This document shows positions 8,326-20,442 of a stretch of DNA of 62,175 nucleotides, one piece after another. The stretch is from assembly GCA_003138815.1 (NCBI GenBank), contig PLHD01000054.1, positions 1 through 62,175 on the forward strand, given 5' to 3'. The stretch is from Acidimicrobiaceae bacterium (GTDB lineage Bacteria; Actinomycetota; Acidimicrobiia; Acidimicrobiales; RAAP-2). A program made the translations under genes and the position numbers. A model generated the notes under the pieces. That model ran no database searches. It saw only the letters and a list, made by a program, of their open reading frames with translations, and was not told the DNA's origin. Within the stretch, counting starts at the first letter, position 1, and each line of letters begins with the position of its first letter.

Positions 8326-8356
8326 CTTGACAAGCAGAGGCTCAACTCTGTAGTCT
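8326..8356 (+). promoter_or_regulatory. dnaK operon promoter with HAIR-like operator
   Basis: A -35 TTGACA (8327-8332) and a -10 TAGTCT (8351-8356) are separated by 18 bases. Overlapping the -35, CTTGACA and GCTCAAC half-sites place TTGA and TCAA exactly 11 bases apart, as in the HspR inverted repeat CTTGAGT-N7-ACTCAAG, though the outer bases are degenerate. hspR is the fourth gene of the operon, so feedback repression is expected from family knowledge. Confidence 0.7.
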
Positions 8357-8412
8357 TGATTGTACGAGTTTCATCTTCCCGGAGGGTCCGGCGAGGCGGG
8401 ACCAGAACCTAA

Positions 8413-10236
<1,824 letters not shown>

Positions 10237-10237
10237 C

Positions 10238-10750
10238 ATGAGCGACGAAGTCTTCGAGAGCGACGTGGTGGCGGCTTCGGAGGAAGCCGTCATCCACATC
10301 GTCGACGAGCTGGGCGAAGCCCAGCGCGAACGTGACGAGTACCTCAACACGCTCCAGCACCTGCAGGCCGATTTCGAGAACTACCGCAAGCGGGTTGCCA
10401 AGTCGTCGGTGGAGGCCGGTGCGCGCGCCCAGGGCGATCTCGTGGCCAAGCTGCTGCCGGTGCTCGACGCCTTCGACTACGCCATGGCCCACTTCGACTC
10501 CTCGGGATCCGAGGAGTCCGCTGCGCTGAGCCAGGCGCGCAGCCTTCTGCTCGACACCCTCGCCAAGGAGGGCCTCGAACGCATCGACGTCGTCGGCACC
10601 GCCTTCGATCCCCAGGTCCACGACGCCGTGGCGCACATCGCGGATGATGGCGAGGGCGAAGGCGAGCAGGTCATCGACGAGGTGCTGCGGGCGGGCTACC
10701 GGTGGAAGGGTGCGGTGCTGCGCCCGGCCATGGTGAGAGTGATGGGCTAA
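10238..10750 (+). CDS. grpE: Nucleotide exchange factor GrpE
   Basis: The 170-residue cofactor releases ADP from DnaK. The N-terminal coiled-coil contains QRERDEYLNTLQHLQADFEN followed by YRKRV. The C-terminal beta domain has EGLERIDVVGTAFDPQVHDAV and the conserved end GYRWKGAVLRPAMVRV. It begins one base after the dnaK stop, so translation is likely coupled; the longer open frame starting inside dnaK is ignored. Confidence 0.96.
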   Translation: MSDEVFESDVVAASEEAVIHIVDELGEAQRERDEYLNTLQHLQADFENYRKRVAKSSVEAGARAQGDLVAKLLPVLDAFDYAMAHFDSSGSEESAALSQARSLLLDTLAKEGLERIDVVGTAFDPQVHDAVAHIADDGEGEGEQVIDEVLRAGYRWKGAVLRPAMVRVMG

Positions 10751-11836
10751 ATGGCCGAACGGGAGTGGTTCGACAAGGACTACTACAAGATTCTCGGTCT
10801 GACCGCCTCCGCGACCGACAAGGAGGTCACGCGCGCGTACCGCAAGCTGGCCAAGGAGCTCCACCCCGACACCAATCCCGGTTCCGAGGAGAAGTTCAAG
10901 GAGGTTTCCGGCGCCTACGACGTGCTCGGCGACGCGGCCAAGCGCAAGGAGTACGACGAGGTCCGCCGGCTCGGCCCGGCGGCGGCCGGCTTCGGGTCGC
11001 CCGGGGGGCAGACCCCCGGGGGCTTCAACTTCACCAGCGGCGACCTGGGCGACCTGGGCGACATCTTCGGTGGCCTATTCGGCGGCGGGCGCCGCAACCG
11101 CGCCCAGCGCGGCGCAGACCTCGAGACGGCGCTGCATCTGGGCTTCCGTGACGCGGTGGTCGGAGTGACCACCACCGTCAACCTGCCCAGCAACGAGCCA
11201 TGCCACAGTTGCGGCGGCCGGGGAGCGGCCCCGGGGAGCGGATTCGCCACTTGTGAACGCTGCGGCGGGCGCGGCACGATCAACGACGACCAGGGCCCCT
11301 TCGCAATGTCGAGCGTCTGCACGCTCTGCCAGGGGCGCGGCGGACGCATCGTCACGCCGTGCGCCACCTGCCACGGGACTGGACGCGAGCCGTCGTCACG
11401 CCGGGTGAACGTGCGCATCCCCGCCGGCGTGATCGACGGGCAGCGAATCCGTTTGAAGGCCAAGGGCAACCCCGGCAGCCACGGCGGAGCGCCCGGCGAC
11501 CTCTTCGTTGACGTGCACGTGAGCCCGGACAGCCGATTCGGACGGCGCGGTCGTCACGTGACGACCAGCGTGCCCGTGTCGGTGACCCAGGTCATGCTCG
11601 GAACGACCGTCGAGGTGGAGACGCTCGACGAGCCCGTGACGCTCAAGGTGCCGGCGGGAACCCAGTCGGGGACCACCATGCGGGTGAGGGGTCGCGGAGT
11701 GCCTGCCGCCGGCAAGCATCCGGCGGGCGACCTGCTGGTCACGATCGACGTGGCCATTCCCAAGAAGCTCAACAAGGAGCAGCGTACGCTGGTCGAGCGG
11801 CTGGCGAGCACCCTGGACGGGGAGGCGAGCCGATGA
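10751..11836 (+). CDS. dnaJ: Chaperone protein DnaJ (Hsp40)
   Basis: The 361-residue DnaK co-chaperone carries a J domain with the HPD motif (LHPDTNP, about residue 38), a Gly/Phe-rich segment (about 75-120), and a zinc-binding domain with four CxxCxGxG repeats (CHSCGGRG, CERCGGRG, CTLCQGRG, CATCHGTG). The C-terminal peptide-binding domains follow. The ATG follows the grpE stop directly (TAAATG), and the stop overlaps hspR by four bases. Confidence 0.97.
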   Translation: MAEREWFDKDYYKILGLTASATDKEVTRAYRKLAKELHPDTNPGSEEKFKEVSGAYDVLGDAAKRKEYDEVRRLGPAAAGFGSPGGQTPGGFNFTSGDLGDLGDIFGGLFGGGRRNRAQRGADLETALHLGFRDAVVGVTTTVNLPSNEPCHSCGGRGAAPGSGFATCERCGGRGTINDDQGPFAMSSVCTLCQGRGGRIVTPCATCHGTGREPSSRRVNVRIPAGVIDGQRIRLKAKGNPGSHGGAPGDLFVDVHVSPDSRFGRRGRHVTTSVPVSVTQVMLGTTVEVETLDEPVTLKVPAGTQSGTTMRVRGRGVPAAGKHPAGDLLVTIDVAIPKKLNKEQRTLVERLASTLDGEASR

Positions 11837-12219
11837 CCGAACGCCAGCAGCACCACGCCGTCTACGTCATCTCGGTCTTCGCCGAGATCGCGGGCGTGCA
11901 CCCCCAGACCCTGCGCAACTACGAGAGGAACGGGCTGCTGAAGCCGCGCCGCACCAGCGGCGGGTCGCGCCGATTCTCCGACGCCGACCTGGTGGCGCTG
12001 CGCCGGATCCAGGAACTCACCAACCAGGGGGTCAACCTCGAAGGGGTGAAGCGCATCATGGCCCTCGAGGCCGAACTCGCCGCCCGCGACGAGCGGATGA
12101 TCGATCTCGCCAGCGAGGCGAAGTCGAACGTCGAGCAGACCCATCGCCAGTACCGGCGCGACCTGGTGCCCGTGCAGAATACGATCGCGCTGTACATCGA
12201 GGCGCAACGTCGCCGGTAG
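11833..12219 (+). CDS. hspR: Heat-shock repressor HspR, MerR family
   Basis: This 128-residue DNA-binding protein has a MerR helix-turn-helix: YVISVFAEIAGVHPQTLRNY, then ERNGLLKPRRTSGGSRRFSD. A coiled-coil dimer helix follows. In actinomycetes HspR with DnaK as corepressor binds HAIR elements; a HAIR-like site is present upstream of dnaK. The ATG overlaps the dnaJ stop (ATGA). Confidence 0.93.
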   Translation: MTERQQHHAVYVISVFAEIAGVHPQTLRNYERNGLLKPRRTSGGSRRFSDADLVALRRIQELTNQGVNLEGVKRIMALEAELAARDERMIDLASEAKSNVEQTHRQYRRDLVPVQNTIALYIEAQRRR

Positions 12220-12230
12220 GGAGGTAGACC

Positions 12231-14720
12231 ATGACCCTTGACCCCCAACGATGGACCCTGAAGACCCGCGAGGCCTTCCAGGCGGCCACCACCCAGGCCC
12301 AGGCGGCCGGCAACCCGTTCGTCACGCCGGCGCACCTTCTGCTCGCATTACTGAATCAGTCCGACGGGGTCGCGCGACCGTTGCTCGCCGCGGCGAACAT
12401 CGACCCGGTGGCCACGGCGTCGGCGCTCAGCGAGAGGGTGGCCGGCGAACCGCGAACCGTCGGCGGTTCCCAGCCGGGCCTCTCGGTCGAGGCGCGCGAG
12501 GGACTCGAGGCGGCCGACGAGCTTCGCGCCGACCTCGGCGACGACTTCCTGTCGGTCGATCACGTCATCGTGGCCTGGGCGGACCTGCTCGGCACGACCC
12601 GCGAGGCTCTCCTCCAGGCGCTGCGCGGCATTCGCGGGTCGGCGCGCATCACGTCGGAGAACCCCGAAGGGACCTTCGCGTCGCTCGAGAAGTACGGGCG
12701 CGACCTCACCGACCTCGCGAAGGCCGGCAAGCTCGACCCCGTCATCGGCCGCGACGACGAGATCCGTCGGGTCATCCAGGTGCTGTCGCGGCGCACCAAG
12801 AACAACCCCGTGCTCATCGGCGAGCCCGGTGTGGGAAAGACCGCCATCGTCGAGGGCCTCGCGCTGCGGATCATCGAGGGCGACGTGCCCGAGTCGCTGC
12901 GAAACCGCCGGGTGATCGCGCTCGACCTCGGTTCGATGGTGGCCGGCGCCAAGTACCGCGGCGAGTTCGAGGAGCGGATGAAGGCGGTCCTGAAGGAGAT
13001 CCAGGACGCGGGCGGCGAGGTCATCACCTTCATCGATGAGTTGCACACGATCGTGGGAGCGGGGGCCAGCGAAGGGGCGATGGACGCCGGCAACATGATC
13101 AAGCCGCTGCTCGCCCGTGGCGAATTGCGGCTCATCGGCGCCACCACGCTGGACGAGTATCGCCAGTACATCGAGAAGGACGCCGCGCTGGAGCGTCGCT
13201 TCGCCCAGGTGTTCGTCGGCGAACCGTCGGTGCAGGACACCGTGGCGATCCTGCGAGGCCTGAAGGAGCGCTACGAGGTGCACCACGGAGTGCGGATCCA
13301 GGACGCGGCCCTGGTGGCGGCGGCGAGCCTGTCCCAGCGCTACGTCGCCAACCGATTCCTGCCCGACAAGGCGATCGACCTCATGGACGAGGCCGCGTCC
13401 AAGCTGCGCATCGAGATCGACTCGATGCCCACCGAGCTCGACGTCGTGATTCGGCGCATCCGCCAGCTCGAGATCGAGCGCGTGGCCCTCGAGGGCGAAA
13501 CCGACGCGGCGTCGCTCGAGCGCAGGTCCAAGCTGGACGAGGAGCTGGCCGACCAGCGCGAGAAGTCCGACGGGCTCGCGGCCAGGTGGCAGGCCGAGAA
13601 GCAGGCCATCGAGAAGATCCGCACCGCCAAGCACGAGCTCGAAGACCGCCGCGCCGAGGCCGAGCGCCTCGAGCGGGGCGGCGACCTGAACGGCGCGGCC
13701 GCGCTGCGCTACGGCACCATCCCCGAGCTGGAGCGGACCATCGACCAGGCGACGGGCGAGCTGGCGGAGCTGCAAGCCAACGGCGCGTTCCTGAAGGAGG
13801 AGGTGGACGCGGAGGACATCGCCGAGGTGGTCAGCCGTTGGACGGGCGTGCCGGTCTCCAAGCTCCTCGAGGGCGAGGTCGACAAGCTGCTGCGCATGGA
13901 GTCGCTGCTGCACACTCGCGTCGTCGGCCAGGACGAGGCGGTCTCTTCGGTCGCCAACGCGATCCGCCGGTCGCGCGCCGGCCTCTCCGATCCGAACCGC
14001 CCGATCGGCTCGTTCCTGTTCGTGGGACCCACCGGTGTTGGCAAGACCGAACTGGCCCGCGCCCTGGCGGAGTACCTCTTCGACGACGACAAGGCCATGG
14101 TGCGGCTCGACATGAGCGAGTACATGGAGAAGTTCTCGGTCAGCCGCCTCGTCGGCGCCCCTCCGGGGTACGTGGGCTACGAGGAGGGCGGCCAGCTCAC
14201 CGAGGCCGTGAGGCGCCGTCCCTACGCGGTGGTCCTGCTCGACGAGATCGAGAAGGCGCACCCCGACGTGTTCAACATCCTCCTGGCGCTGCTCGACGAC
14301 GGGCGCCTGACCGACGGCCAGGGCCGGACGGTCAACTTCACCAACGTGGTACTCATCATGACGAGCAACCTGGCCGGCGACCCCCAGGACTTCTTCCGGC
14401 CCGAGTTCGTGAACCGGATCGACGACATCATCCGGTTCCGGTCCCTGGACGAGAAGGACCTGGCGGTGATCGTGGGCATCCAGCTGGGCCGGCTGCGCAG
14501 CCGGCTCGCCGAACGCCATCTTGGCCTCGAGGTGACGCCGGGAGCGGCGGAGGTCCTGGCGCGCGAGGGCTTCGATCCGCACTACGGGGCGCGCCCGCTG
14601 AAGCGGGTGATCCAGCGTCGCGTCGAGGATCCCCTCGCGCTCGCGGTGCTCGAGGGCGACTACCACCCCGGCGATACCGTCACGGTCGACGAGGCCGACG
14701 GGGTGCTGACGTTCCGCTGA
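12231..14720 (+). CDS. clpB: Disaggregase ClpB (Hsp104 family)
   Basis: The 829-residue AAA+ chaperone rescues aggregated proteins together with DnaK. Domains in order: Clp N-domain (1-140), AAA-1 with [13 protein letters not shown], coiled-coil M domain (about 400-520), and AAA-2 with [14 protein letters not shown] and [16 protein letters not shown]. Between TSNL and FRPEF in AAA-2 there are only seven residues (AGDPQDF), where E. coli ClpB has about 28 and M. tuberculosis about 16. GGGAGG precedes the ATG by six bases, and the gene closes the HspR-controlled operon. Confidence 0.95.
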   Translation: MTLDPQRWTLKTREAFQAATTQAQAAGNPFVTPAHLLLALLNQSDGVARPLLAAANIDPVATASALSERVAGEPRTVGGSQPGLSVEAREGLEAADELRADLGDDFLSVDHVIVAWADLLGTTREALLQALRGIRGSARITSENPEGTFASLEKYGRDLTDLAKAGKLDPVIGRDDEIRRVIQVLSRRTKNNPVLIGEPGVGKTAIVEGLALRIIEGDVPESLRNRRVIALDLGSMVAGAKYRGEFEERMKAVLKEIQDAGGEVITFIDELHTIVGAGASEGAMDAGNMIKPLLARGELRLIGATTLDEYRQYIEKDAALERRFAQVFVGEPSVQDTVAILRGLKERYEVHHGVRIQDAALVAAASLSQRYVANRFLPDKAIDLMDEAASKLRIEIDSMPTELDVVIRRIRQLEIERVALEGETDAASLERRSKLDEELADQREKSDGLAARWQAEKQAIEKIRTAKHELEDRRAEAERLERGGDLNGAAALRYGTIPELERTIDQATGELAELQANGAFLKEEVDAEDIAEVVSRWTGVPVSKLLEGEVDKLLRMESLLHTRVVGQDEAVSSVANAIRRSRAGLSDPNRPIGSFLFVGPTGVGKTELARALAEYLFDDDKAMVRLDMSEYMEKFSVSRLVGAPPGYVGYEEGGQLTEAVRRRPYAVVLLDEIEKAHPDVFNILLALLDDGRLTDGQGRTVNFTNVVLIMTSNLAGDPQDFFRPEFVNRIDDIIRFRSLDEKDLAVIVGIQLGRLRSRLAERHLGLEVTPGAAEVLAREGFDPHYGARPLKRVIQRRVEDPLALAVLEGDYHPGDTVTVDEADGVLTFR

Positions 14721-14749
14721 CGGGCGACGGGACCGCAAAACCCTTGCGA

Positions 14750-14755
14750 TAGGCT
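14750..14755 (+). promoter_or_regulatory. -10 box of the purA operon
   Basis: TAGGCT fits TANNNT; a leader of roughly 27 bases containing GAGGGAG would follow. No -35 box is obvious. Confidence 0.4.
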
Positions 14756-14788
14756 TGGCCTGCAACGAGGCCATCTCGAGGGAGTCCA

Positions 14789-16066
14789 GTGCCCGCAACC
14801 GTCGTAGTCGGTACCCAGTGGGGTGACGAAGGCAAGGGGAAGTTGACCGACCTCCTCGCCCGTGACATGGACATGGTCGTTCGCTACCAGGGCGGCCACA
14901 ACGCCGGACACCGGATTGTCGTCGACGGCGAGGCCTTCGCGCTCCAGCTCGTCCCCTCCGGGGTGCTCTACCCCCACATCACTCCCGTCATCGGCAACGG
15001 TGTCGTGGTCGACCCCGCGGTGCTGCTGGCCGAGCTCGACCGGCTGATCGCCAAGGGCATCGACGTCTCGAAACTCGTCGTCTCGGGCAATGCGCACCTG
15101 ATCATGCCCTACCACCAGGAGCTCGACCGGCTCACCGAACGGTTCCTCGGCAAGAACGCCCTCGGCACGACCAAGCGGGGCATCGGTCCCGCGTACGCCG
15201 ACAAGTCGTCGCGGGTCGGGCTGCGGGTCCAGGACCTGCTCGACGCGAAGATCTTCCGCGAGAAGCTGAACGTCGTCCTGCACGAGAAGAACCTGATCCT
15301 GACCAAGATCTACAACCGTCCGGCCATCAGCGCCAAGGACATCGCCGAGAAGTACCTCGACGAGCTCGCGCCGCGGATCGCGCCGATGATCGGCGACACG
15401 GTGGGCATGGTGCACGACGCGCTCGACCGCGGCGAGAGGATACTGCTCGAAGGGGCCCAGGCCACGTTCCTGGACCTCGATCACGGCACGTACCCCTTCG
15501 TCACCTCCTCGAACCCGGTGGCCGGCGGCGCCTGCACGGGATCGGGGCTGGGCCCCCGGGACCTCACCAGCATCGTGGGGATCGCCAAGGCGTACGTCAC
15601 TCGCGTCGGGGCCGGACCGTTTCCGACCGAGGTGGACGGCGAGATGGCCGAACTGCTGGTCGAGCGGGGACACGAGTTCGGCACCAACACCGGCCGCCGG
15701 CGCCGCGTGGGATGGTTCGACGCCGTCATGGCGCGCCAGGCCGCCCGGCTGAACTCGCTGACCGAAGTGGCGCTGACCAAGCTCGACGTGCTCGACACGC
15801 TCGACGAGATCAAGGTCTGCGTGAGCTATGAGGCCAACGGCGTGCGTTACGACTACCCGCCGTACCACCAGTCGGTCCTGCACGACGTCACGCCGATTTA
15901 CGAGGTGCTTCCCGGATGGCAGAGCGACCTCACCGAAGTCACCGAGTACGGGCAGCTGCCCAGCGCCGCCAAGGGCTACGTGAAGTTCCTGGAGGACACC
16001 ACCGGCGTCACGATCTCGGTGGTCGGGGTGGGCCCGGGCCGAGAGCAATTCGTGCGACCCTCGTGA
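14789..16066 (+). CDS. purA: Adenylosuccinate synthetase
   Basis: The 425-residue enzyme joins aspartate to IMP using GTP, the first step from IMP to AMP. It begins with the P-loop region [17 protein letters not shown] and continues with the IMP/aspartate motifs [40 protein letters not shown] and SVTGRRRR-like [10 protein letters not shown]. The GTG start is set by GAGGGAG (14778-14784) four bases upstream. It opens the purine operon and its stop overlaps the purD start. Confidence 0.97.
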   Translation: MPATVVVGTQWGDEGKGKLTDLLARDMDMVVRYQGGHNAGHRIVVDGEAFALQLVPSGVLYPHITPVIGNGVVVDPAVLLAELDRLIAKGIDVSKLVVSGNAHLIMPYHQELDRLTERFLGKNALGTTKRGIGPAYADKSSRVGLRVQDLLDAKIFREKLNVVLHEKNLILTKIYNRPAISAKDIAEKYLDELAPRIAPMIGDTVGMVHDALDRGERILLEGAQATFLDLDHGTYPFVTSSNPVAGGACTGSGLGPRDLTSIVGIAKAYVTRVGAGPFPTEVDGEMAELLVERGHEFGTNTGRRRRVGWFDAVMARQAARLNSLTEVALTKLDVLDTLDEIKVCVSYEANGVRYDYPPYHQSVLHDVTPIYEVLPGWQSDLTEVTEYGQLPSAAKGYVKFLEDTTGVTISVVGVGPGREQFVRPS

Positions 16067-17307
16067 GGCGCTGCGTCGTGGTCGGATCGGGTGCGCGTGA
16101 GCACGCGCTGGCGTGGGCGCTCGCGATGAGCGCCGAGGTCGTCGTCACCCCGGGCAACGTCGGCATCGCCGCGCACGGCATCGCGTGCGTCGACACGCCG
16201 GCCACCGGGCTCGACGCCGACCTCTTCGTGATCGGGCCGGAGCAGCCTCTCGTGGAGGGCCTGGCCGACCGCCTGCGGGCGCAGGGGAAGGCGGTCGTCG
16301 GGCCGGGCTGCGACGGCGCGATGCTGGAGGGATCCAAGGCCTTCATGAAGGAGTTCCTGGCGGCAGCGAACGTGCCGACGGCGGCCTTCGCGACGTTTCG
16401 CGACGCCGCGAGCGCGGTCGCTCACCTGGCCGTGACGAAGCCGCCGTACGTGATCAAGACCGACGGCCTCGCCGCGGGCAAGGGCGTGCTCGTCACCGAT
16501 GACTTCGACGAGGCCTGCGCGGACGTCCGCGACAAGCTGAGCGGCGCGGCCTTCGGCAGCGCCGGAACGACGATCGTCATCGAAGAGGGCCTCGACGGGC
16601 CGGAGTGCTCGCTGCTGGTGCTGTGCGACGGTACGGACGTGGTGGCGCTCGTGCCGGCCCAGGACTTCAAGCGGGTCGGCGACGACAACCAAGGCGCCAA
16701 CACGGGCGGCATGGGGGCCTACGCGCCCATGGCGTCGATGGGCGACCAGCAGGTCGGTGAAGTGATGCGCACGATCATCGCCCCGACACTGAGGGAGCTC
16801 TCGAGGCGCTCCATCGATTTCCGCGGTGTGCTCTACGCCGGCGTGATGCTGACGAGCGAGGGCCCCAAGCTGCTCGAGTACAACGTCCGCTTCGGGGACC
16901 CCGAGGCGGAGGTCCTCGCCCCGCTCTACGGCGGGGACCTCTACGACCTGCTGGTGCGCGTGGGGACCGGGGGCCTGCACGGATCGTCGGCGCGGACCTC
17001 GGGCAGCGCCGTCACCGTGGTGCTCGCGTCGCACGGCTACCCCGCGAGCCCGCGCCAGGGCGACGTGATCCACGGGCTCGGTGACGACGGCCAGCTGGCC
17101 ACGCCCCTCGAAGGCGTGACCATCTTCCACGCGGGCACCCGGCGCGACGATCAGAACCGCTTCGTGACCGCGGGCGGACGGGTGCTCGCCGTCACCGGCG
17201 TCGCCGAGTCGATGGCCGAGGCTCGGCGACGCGCCTACGTGGCGGCGACGCTCGTAACCTTTGAGGGCAAGGTCATGCGCACCGACATCGCCCGTGACGT
17301 GGCCTAG
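16063..17307 (+). CDS. purD: Phosphoribosylamine-glycine ligase
   Basis: The 414-residue ATP-grasp enzyme makes GAR, the second purine step. Motifs: [15 protein letters not shown] at the N-terminus, [23 protein letters not shown], and [12 protein letters not shown]. The GTG start overlaps the purA TGA (GTGA), giving a normal N-terminus ([14 protein letters not shown]); an upstream open frame inside purA is not used. Confidence 0.96.
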   Translation: MRRCVVVGSGAREHALAWALAMSAEVVVTPGNVGIAAHGIACVDTPATGLDADLFVIGPEQPLVEGLADRLRAQGKAVVGPGCDGAMLEGSKAFMKEFLAAANVPTAAFATFRDAASAVAHLAVTKPPYVIKTDGLAAGKGVLVTDDFDEACADVRDKLSGAAFGSAGTTIVIEEGLDGPECSLLVLCDGTDVVALVPAQDFKRVGDDNQGANTGGMGAYAPMASMGDQQVGEVMRTIIAPTLRELSRRSIDFRGVLYAGVMLTSEGPKLLEYNVRFGDPEAEVLAPLYGGDLYDLLVRVGTGGLHGSSARTSGSAVTVVLASHGYPASPRQGDVIHGLGDDGQLATPLEGVTIFHAGTRRDDQNRFVTAGGRVLAVTGVAESMAEARRRAYVAATLVTFEGKVMRTDIARDVA

Positions 17308-17316
17308 AGGAGACAG

Positions 17317-18624
17317 ATGATTCCGAGGTACTCACCCAAGGACGTGGCCGCACTCTTCAGCGACGAGAACCGCTTCGAGACGATGCTGGAGGTCGAGCTG
17401 CTCGTCGCCGAGGCGCTGGCCGAGCAGGGCGTGCTGGTCCGCGGCGACGTCGACGAACTGCGGCGGCGCCGTCCCGTCATCGACGCGGCTTTCGTCGCGG
17501 AAGTCGCGGAGCGTGAGCTGATCACCAATCACGACACCGCCGCCTTCGTGGACCTGGTCCAGGCCAAGATCGGGATGCCCGAGGGCGCCTGGATCCACTA
17601 CGGTCTCACGTCCTCGGATGTCGTGGACACCGCGCTCTGCCGCGTGCTGGCGAGCGCGATGGACATCGTCATCGCCGAGGCGACGGCCCTTCGCGACGCG
17701 TTGACGGCGCGGGCGGTCGAGACGATCGACTGGCCCATCACCGGACGCACGCACGGCATGGCTGCCGAACCGACGACCTACGGCGTCAAGTTCTCGCTCT
17801 TCGCGTTGCAGGTCCAGCGCGACCTCGAACGCGCCGCGCACGCGCGAAAGGGGATCGCGGTCGGCAAGCTCTCGGGCGCGGTCGGGACCTATTCGAATAT
17901 CGATCCGGTTGTCGAGGCGATGGTCTGCACCCGGCTCGGGCTCGTCGCGGTGCCCGCGACCCAAGTGGTCGCTCGCGACCGCCACGCCGAGGTCCTCTAC
18001 GCCTGCGCGGCACTGGGCACGACGATGGAGCAGTTCGCCCTCGAGGTGCGCCACCTCGCGCGCAGCGAGGTGGGTGAGGCCGAGGAGCCGTTCGCCACGG
18101 GGCAGAAGGGCTCCTCGGCGATGCCCCACAAGCGCAATCCCATCCTGTCCGAGCGCCTCTGCGGTTTGTCACGGGTGCTTCGCGGCTACCTGCAGGCGGG
18201 CCTGGAGGACGTCGCGCTGTGGCACGAGCGAGACATCTCACACTCCAGCGTCGAACGCATCGTCCTGCCCGACGCACTCCAGCTGACGGTCTACATGCTG
18301 CGTAAGGCCACCGGACTCGCTGCGGACCTCGTGCTGCATCCCGAGCGCGCGCTGGAGAACCTCACGGTCAACTCGCTGGGCCTCGTCTTCTCCCAGTCGG
18401 TGCTGCTGGCCCTCGTGGACTCGGGCATGACGCGTGACGACGCGTACCGGATCGTCCAGGCCGCGGCGCGCGAGGCGGTCGAGCAACGGCGCAACTTCCG
18501 CGAAGTCATTGAGAAGGATCGCGCGGTGACGCTGAGCGGCGAAGCGCTGGACCGGGCGTTCGACGCGCAACGGCTGCTGGCGCACCGTGGCAAGTTTCTC
18601 GACGCACTAACGTGGCGCTCGTGA
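17317..18624 (+). CDS. purB: Adenylosuccinate lyase
   Basis: The 435-residue fumarase-superfamily lyase acts at two purine steps (SAICAR to AICAR, and adenylosuccinate to AMP). Signature SSAMPHKRNPILSE is present, with TSSDVVDTA near residue 90 and the catalytic histidine region GRTHGMAAEP. GAGGAG precedes the ATG. Confidence 0.97.
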   Translation: MIPRYSPKDVAALFSDENRFETMLEVELLVAEALAEQGVLVRGDVDELRRRRPVIDAAFVAEVAERELITNHDTAAFVDLVQAKIGMPEGAWIHYGLTSSDVVDTALCRVLASAMDIVIAEATALRDALTARAVETIDWPITGRTHGMAAEPTTYGVKFSLFALQVQRDLERAAHARKGIAVGKLSGAVGTYSNIDPVVEAMVCTRLGLVAVPATQVVARDRHAEVLYACAALGTTMEQFALEVRHLARSEVGEAEEPFATGQKGSSAMPHKRNPILSERLCGLSRVLRGYLQAGLEDVALWHERDISHSSVERIVLPDALQLTVYMLRKATGLAADLVLHPERALENLTVNSLGLVFSQSVLLALVDSGMTRDDAYRIVQAAAREAVEQRRNFREVIEKDRAVTLSGEALDRAFDAQRLLAHRGKFLDALTWRS

Positions 18625-19511
18625 GCGAGCTCCTCCCGCACCTCTACTCGGGCAAGGTCCGCGACCTCTACGAGGTCGACGAGGAGCACCTCTTGATGGT
18701 GGCGTCGGACCGGCTGAGCGCATTCGACGTCGTGATGAACGAGCCGATCCCCCAGAAGGGCCGTGTCCTCACCGGACTCACGCACTACTGGGTCCGCGAG
18801 TTCGGCCAGTCGGTCCCCAGCGCGCTCGTGGCCTGCGACCCGGCGGTGATCGAGGAGTTCGTGCCCGGCTTCGAAGCCGAGACGCAGTGGCACGGTCGCG
18901 CGATGCTGGTGCGCCGGGCGCGGATGTTGCCCCTCGAGTGCATCGTGCGCGGACGTCTCGCCGGTCAGGCCTTCGACGAGTACGTCGAGAGCGGCACGGT
19001 TCACCAGATGGCCGCGCCCGCCGGGATGCGCCTGACCGACCCGTTCCCCGAGCCGATCTTCACGCCGTCGACGAAGGCGACCTCCGGCCACGACGTCAAC
19101 ATCGACTTGGCGAGCGCCGCGGCCATCGTGGGCGATGAGGCGCTGTCCCAGGCCCAGGCGCTCTGCCTGGACCTCTTCACGAGGGCGGCGGACACGCTCG
19201 CGCTCCAGGGCCTCGTGCTGGCCGACACCAAGTTCGAGCTGGGCTTCGTCGACGACCAGCTGGTGCTCTGCGACGAGGTCCTTACTCCCGACTCCTCTCG
19301 AATATGGCCGGCCGACCAGGTCCACCCCGGCGACACGCCCCCTTCGTTCGACAAGCAGCCGTTTCGTGACTGGCTTTCGGCCCAGCGATGGAACCGCACG
19401 CCCCCGCCGCCCAAGGTCCCCTACTCAGTGATCGCGACCACGGCGGCGCGCTACGCCGAGGGATACGAGCGGATGACCGGGCGCCTGCTCAGCGACTGGT
19501 ACGGTGCGTAG
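18621..19511 (+). CDS. purC: SAICAR synthetase
   Basis: The 296-residue enzyme condenses CAIR with aspartate. Motifs: YSGKVRDLYEV at the N-terminus, LLMVASDRLSAFDVV, ECIVRGRLAG, and DTKFELGF. The GTG at 18621 gives the same GTGA overlap as other joints here; a GTG at 18612, in the same frame, is the alternative. Confidence 0.95.
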   Translation: MSELLPHLYSGKVRDLYEVDEEHLLMVASDRLSAFDVVMNEPIPQKGRVLTGLTHYWVREFGQSVPSALVACDPAVIEEFVPGFEAETQWHGRAMLVRRARMLPLECIVRGRLAGQAFDEYVESGTVHQMAAPAGMRLTDPFPEPIFTPSTKATSGHDVNIDLASAAAIVGDEALSQAQALCLDLFTRAADTLALQGLVLADTKFELGFVDDQLVLCDEVLTPDSSRIWPADQVHPGDTPPSFDKQPFRDWLSAQRWNRTPPPPKVPYSVIATTAARYAEGYERMTGRLLSDWYGA

Positions 19512-19513
19512 TC

Positions 19514-19774
19514 GTGAACTTCCCCGTGATTGTCGACGTGACGCTCCGTGAAGGAATCGCCGATCCCGAAGGGGCCACGATCGAGCGGGCGTTGCCGGCC
19601 CTGGGCTTTACGGGCGTGACGAACGTTCGGGCGGCCAAGTCGTTCCGGCTCGATGTCGAGGCTACCGACGAGGCTTCGGCCCTGGCCAAGGCTACGGCCC
19701 TGGCCGAGCGGCTCCTGTCGAATCCGGTGATCGAGAACGCCGTGGCGCGAAGCGGTCGGGGTTCGACGCCGTGA
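19514..19774 (+). CDS. purS: FGAM synthase subunit PurS
   Basis: The 86-residue small subunit bridges PurL and PurQ in the three-part formylglycinamidine synthase. It shows VDVTLREGIADPEGATIERAL, then LGFTGVTNVRAAKSF, and the C-terminal LLSNPVIENA. It starts with GTG two bases after purC and overlaps purQ by four bases. Confidence 0.95.
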   Translation: MNFPVIVDVTLREGIADPEGATIERALPALGFTGVTNVRAAKSFRLDVEATDEASALAKATALAERLLSNPVIENAVARSGRGSTP

Positions 19775-20442
19775 CGCGCATCGGCGTCGTCATCTTCCCC
19801 GGGTCCAACTGCGATTACGACGCCGCCTCGGCGGTGAGCGAGCTGGGTGCGACCTGCGAGTACGTCTGGCATTCGGCCACCGACCTGTCGGGCTTCGACG
19901 GCGTCATCCTGCCCGGGGGATTCGCGCACGGCGACTACTTGCGTCCGGGCGCGCTGGCGCGCTTCTCTCCCGTGATGGAGGCGGTCGCCAATTTCGCCGC
20001 CGACGGCGGGGCGGTGCTGGGGATCTGCAACGGCTTCCAGGTGCTCACCGAGGCCGGGCTCCTGCCTGGTGCGTTGCAGAAGAACCGCGGGCTCACGTTC
20101 CTGTGCCAGCCCACGACGCTGATCGTGGCGTCAACGCGATCGGTCCTGACCTGCGCGGCGACCAAGGGCCAGGAGCTGGTCATCCCGATCAGCCACTTCT
20201 CGGGCGCCTACACGTGCGACGACGAGACCTACGAGGCCCTTGAGGCGAACGGGCAGGTGGTGCTTCGCTACCGCGACAATCCCAACGGATCGCGCGGCGA
20301 CATCGCCGGCGTGGCGAACGAGGCGGGCAACGTGGTCGGTCTCATGCCCCACCCCGAGCGGGCGATGTCGACGTTGCTCGGCAGCGCCGACGGACGCGTG
20401 CTGCTGAGCGGTTTCGTGTCAGCGCCGGTCGATGTCCACTAG
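19771..20442 (+). CDS. purQ: FGAM synthase glutaminase subunit PurQ
   Basis: The 223-residue class I glutamine amidotransferase supplies ammonia to PurL. The nucleophile is Cys86 in VLGICNGFQVL; the catalytic His/Glu pair lies in GLMPHPERAM. Starts at GTG overlapping the purS stop; its TAG overlaps the stop of the opposing gene within a CTAG. Confidence 0.97.
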   Translation: MTRIGVVIFPGSNCDYDAASAVSELGATCEYVWHSATDLSGFDGVILPGGFAHGDYLRPGALARFSPVMEAVANFAADGGAVLGICNGFQVLTEAGLLPGALQKNRGLTFLCQPTTLIVASTRSVLTCAATKGQELVIPISHFSGAYTCDDETYEALEANGQVVLRYRDNPNGSRGDIAGVANEAGNVVGLMPHPERAMSTLLGSADGRVLLSGFVSAPVDVH

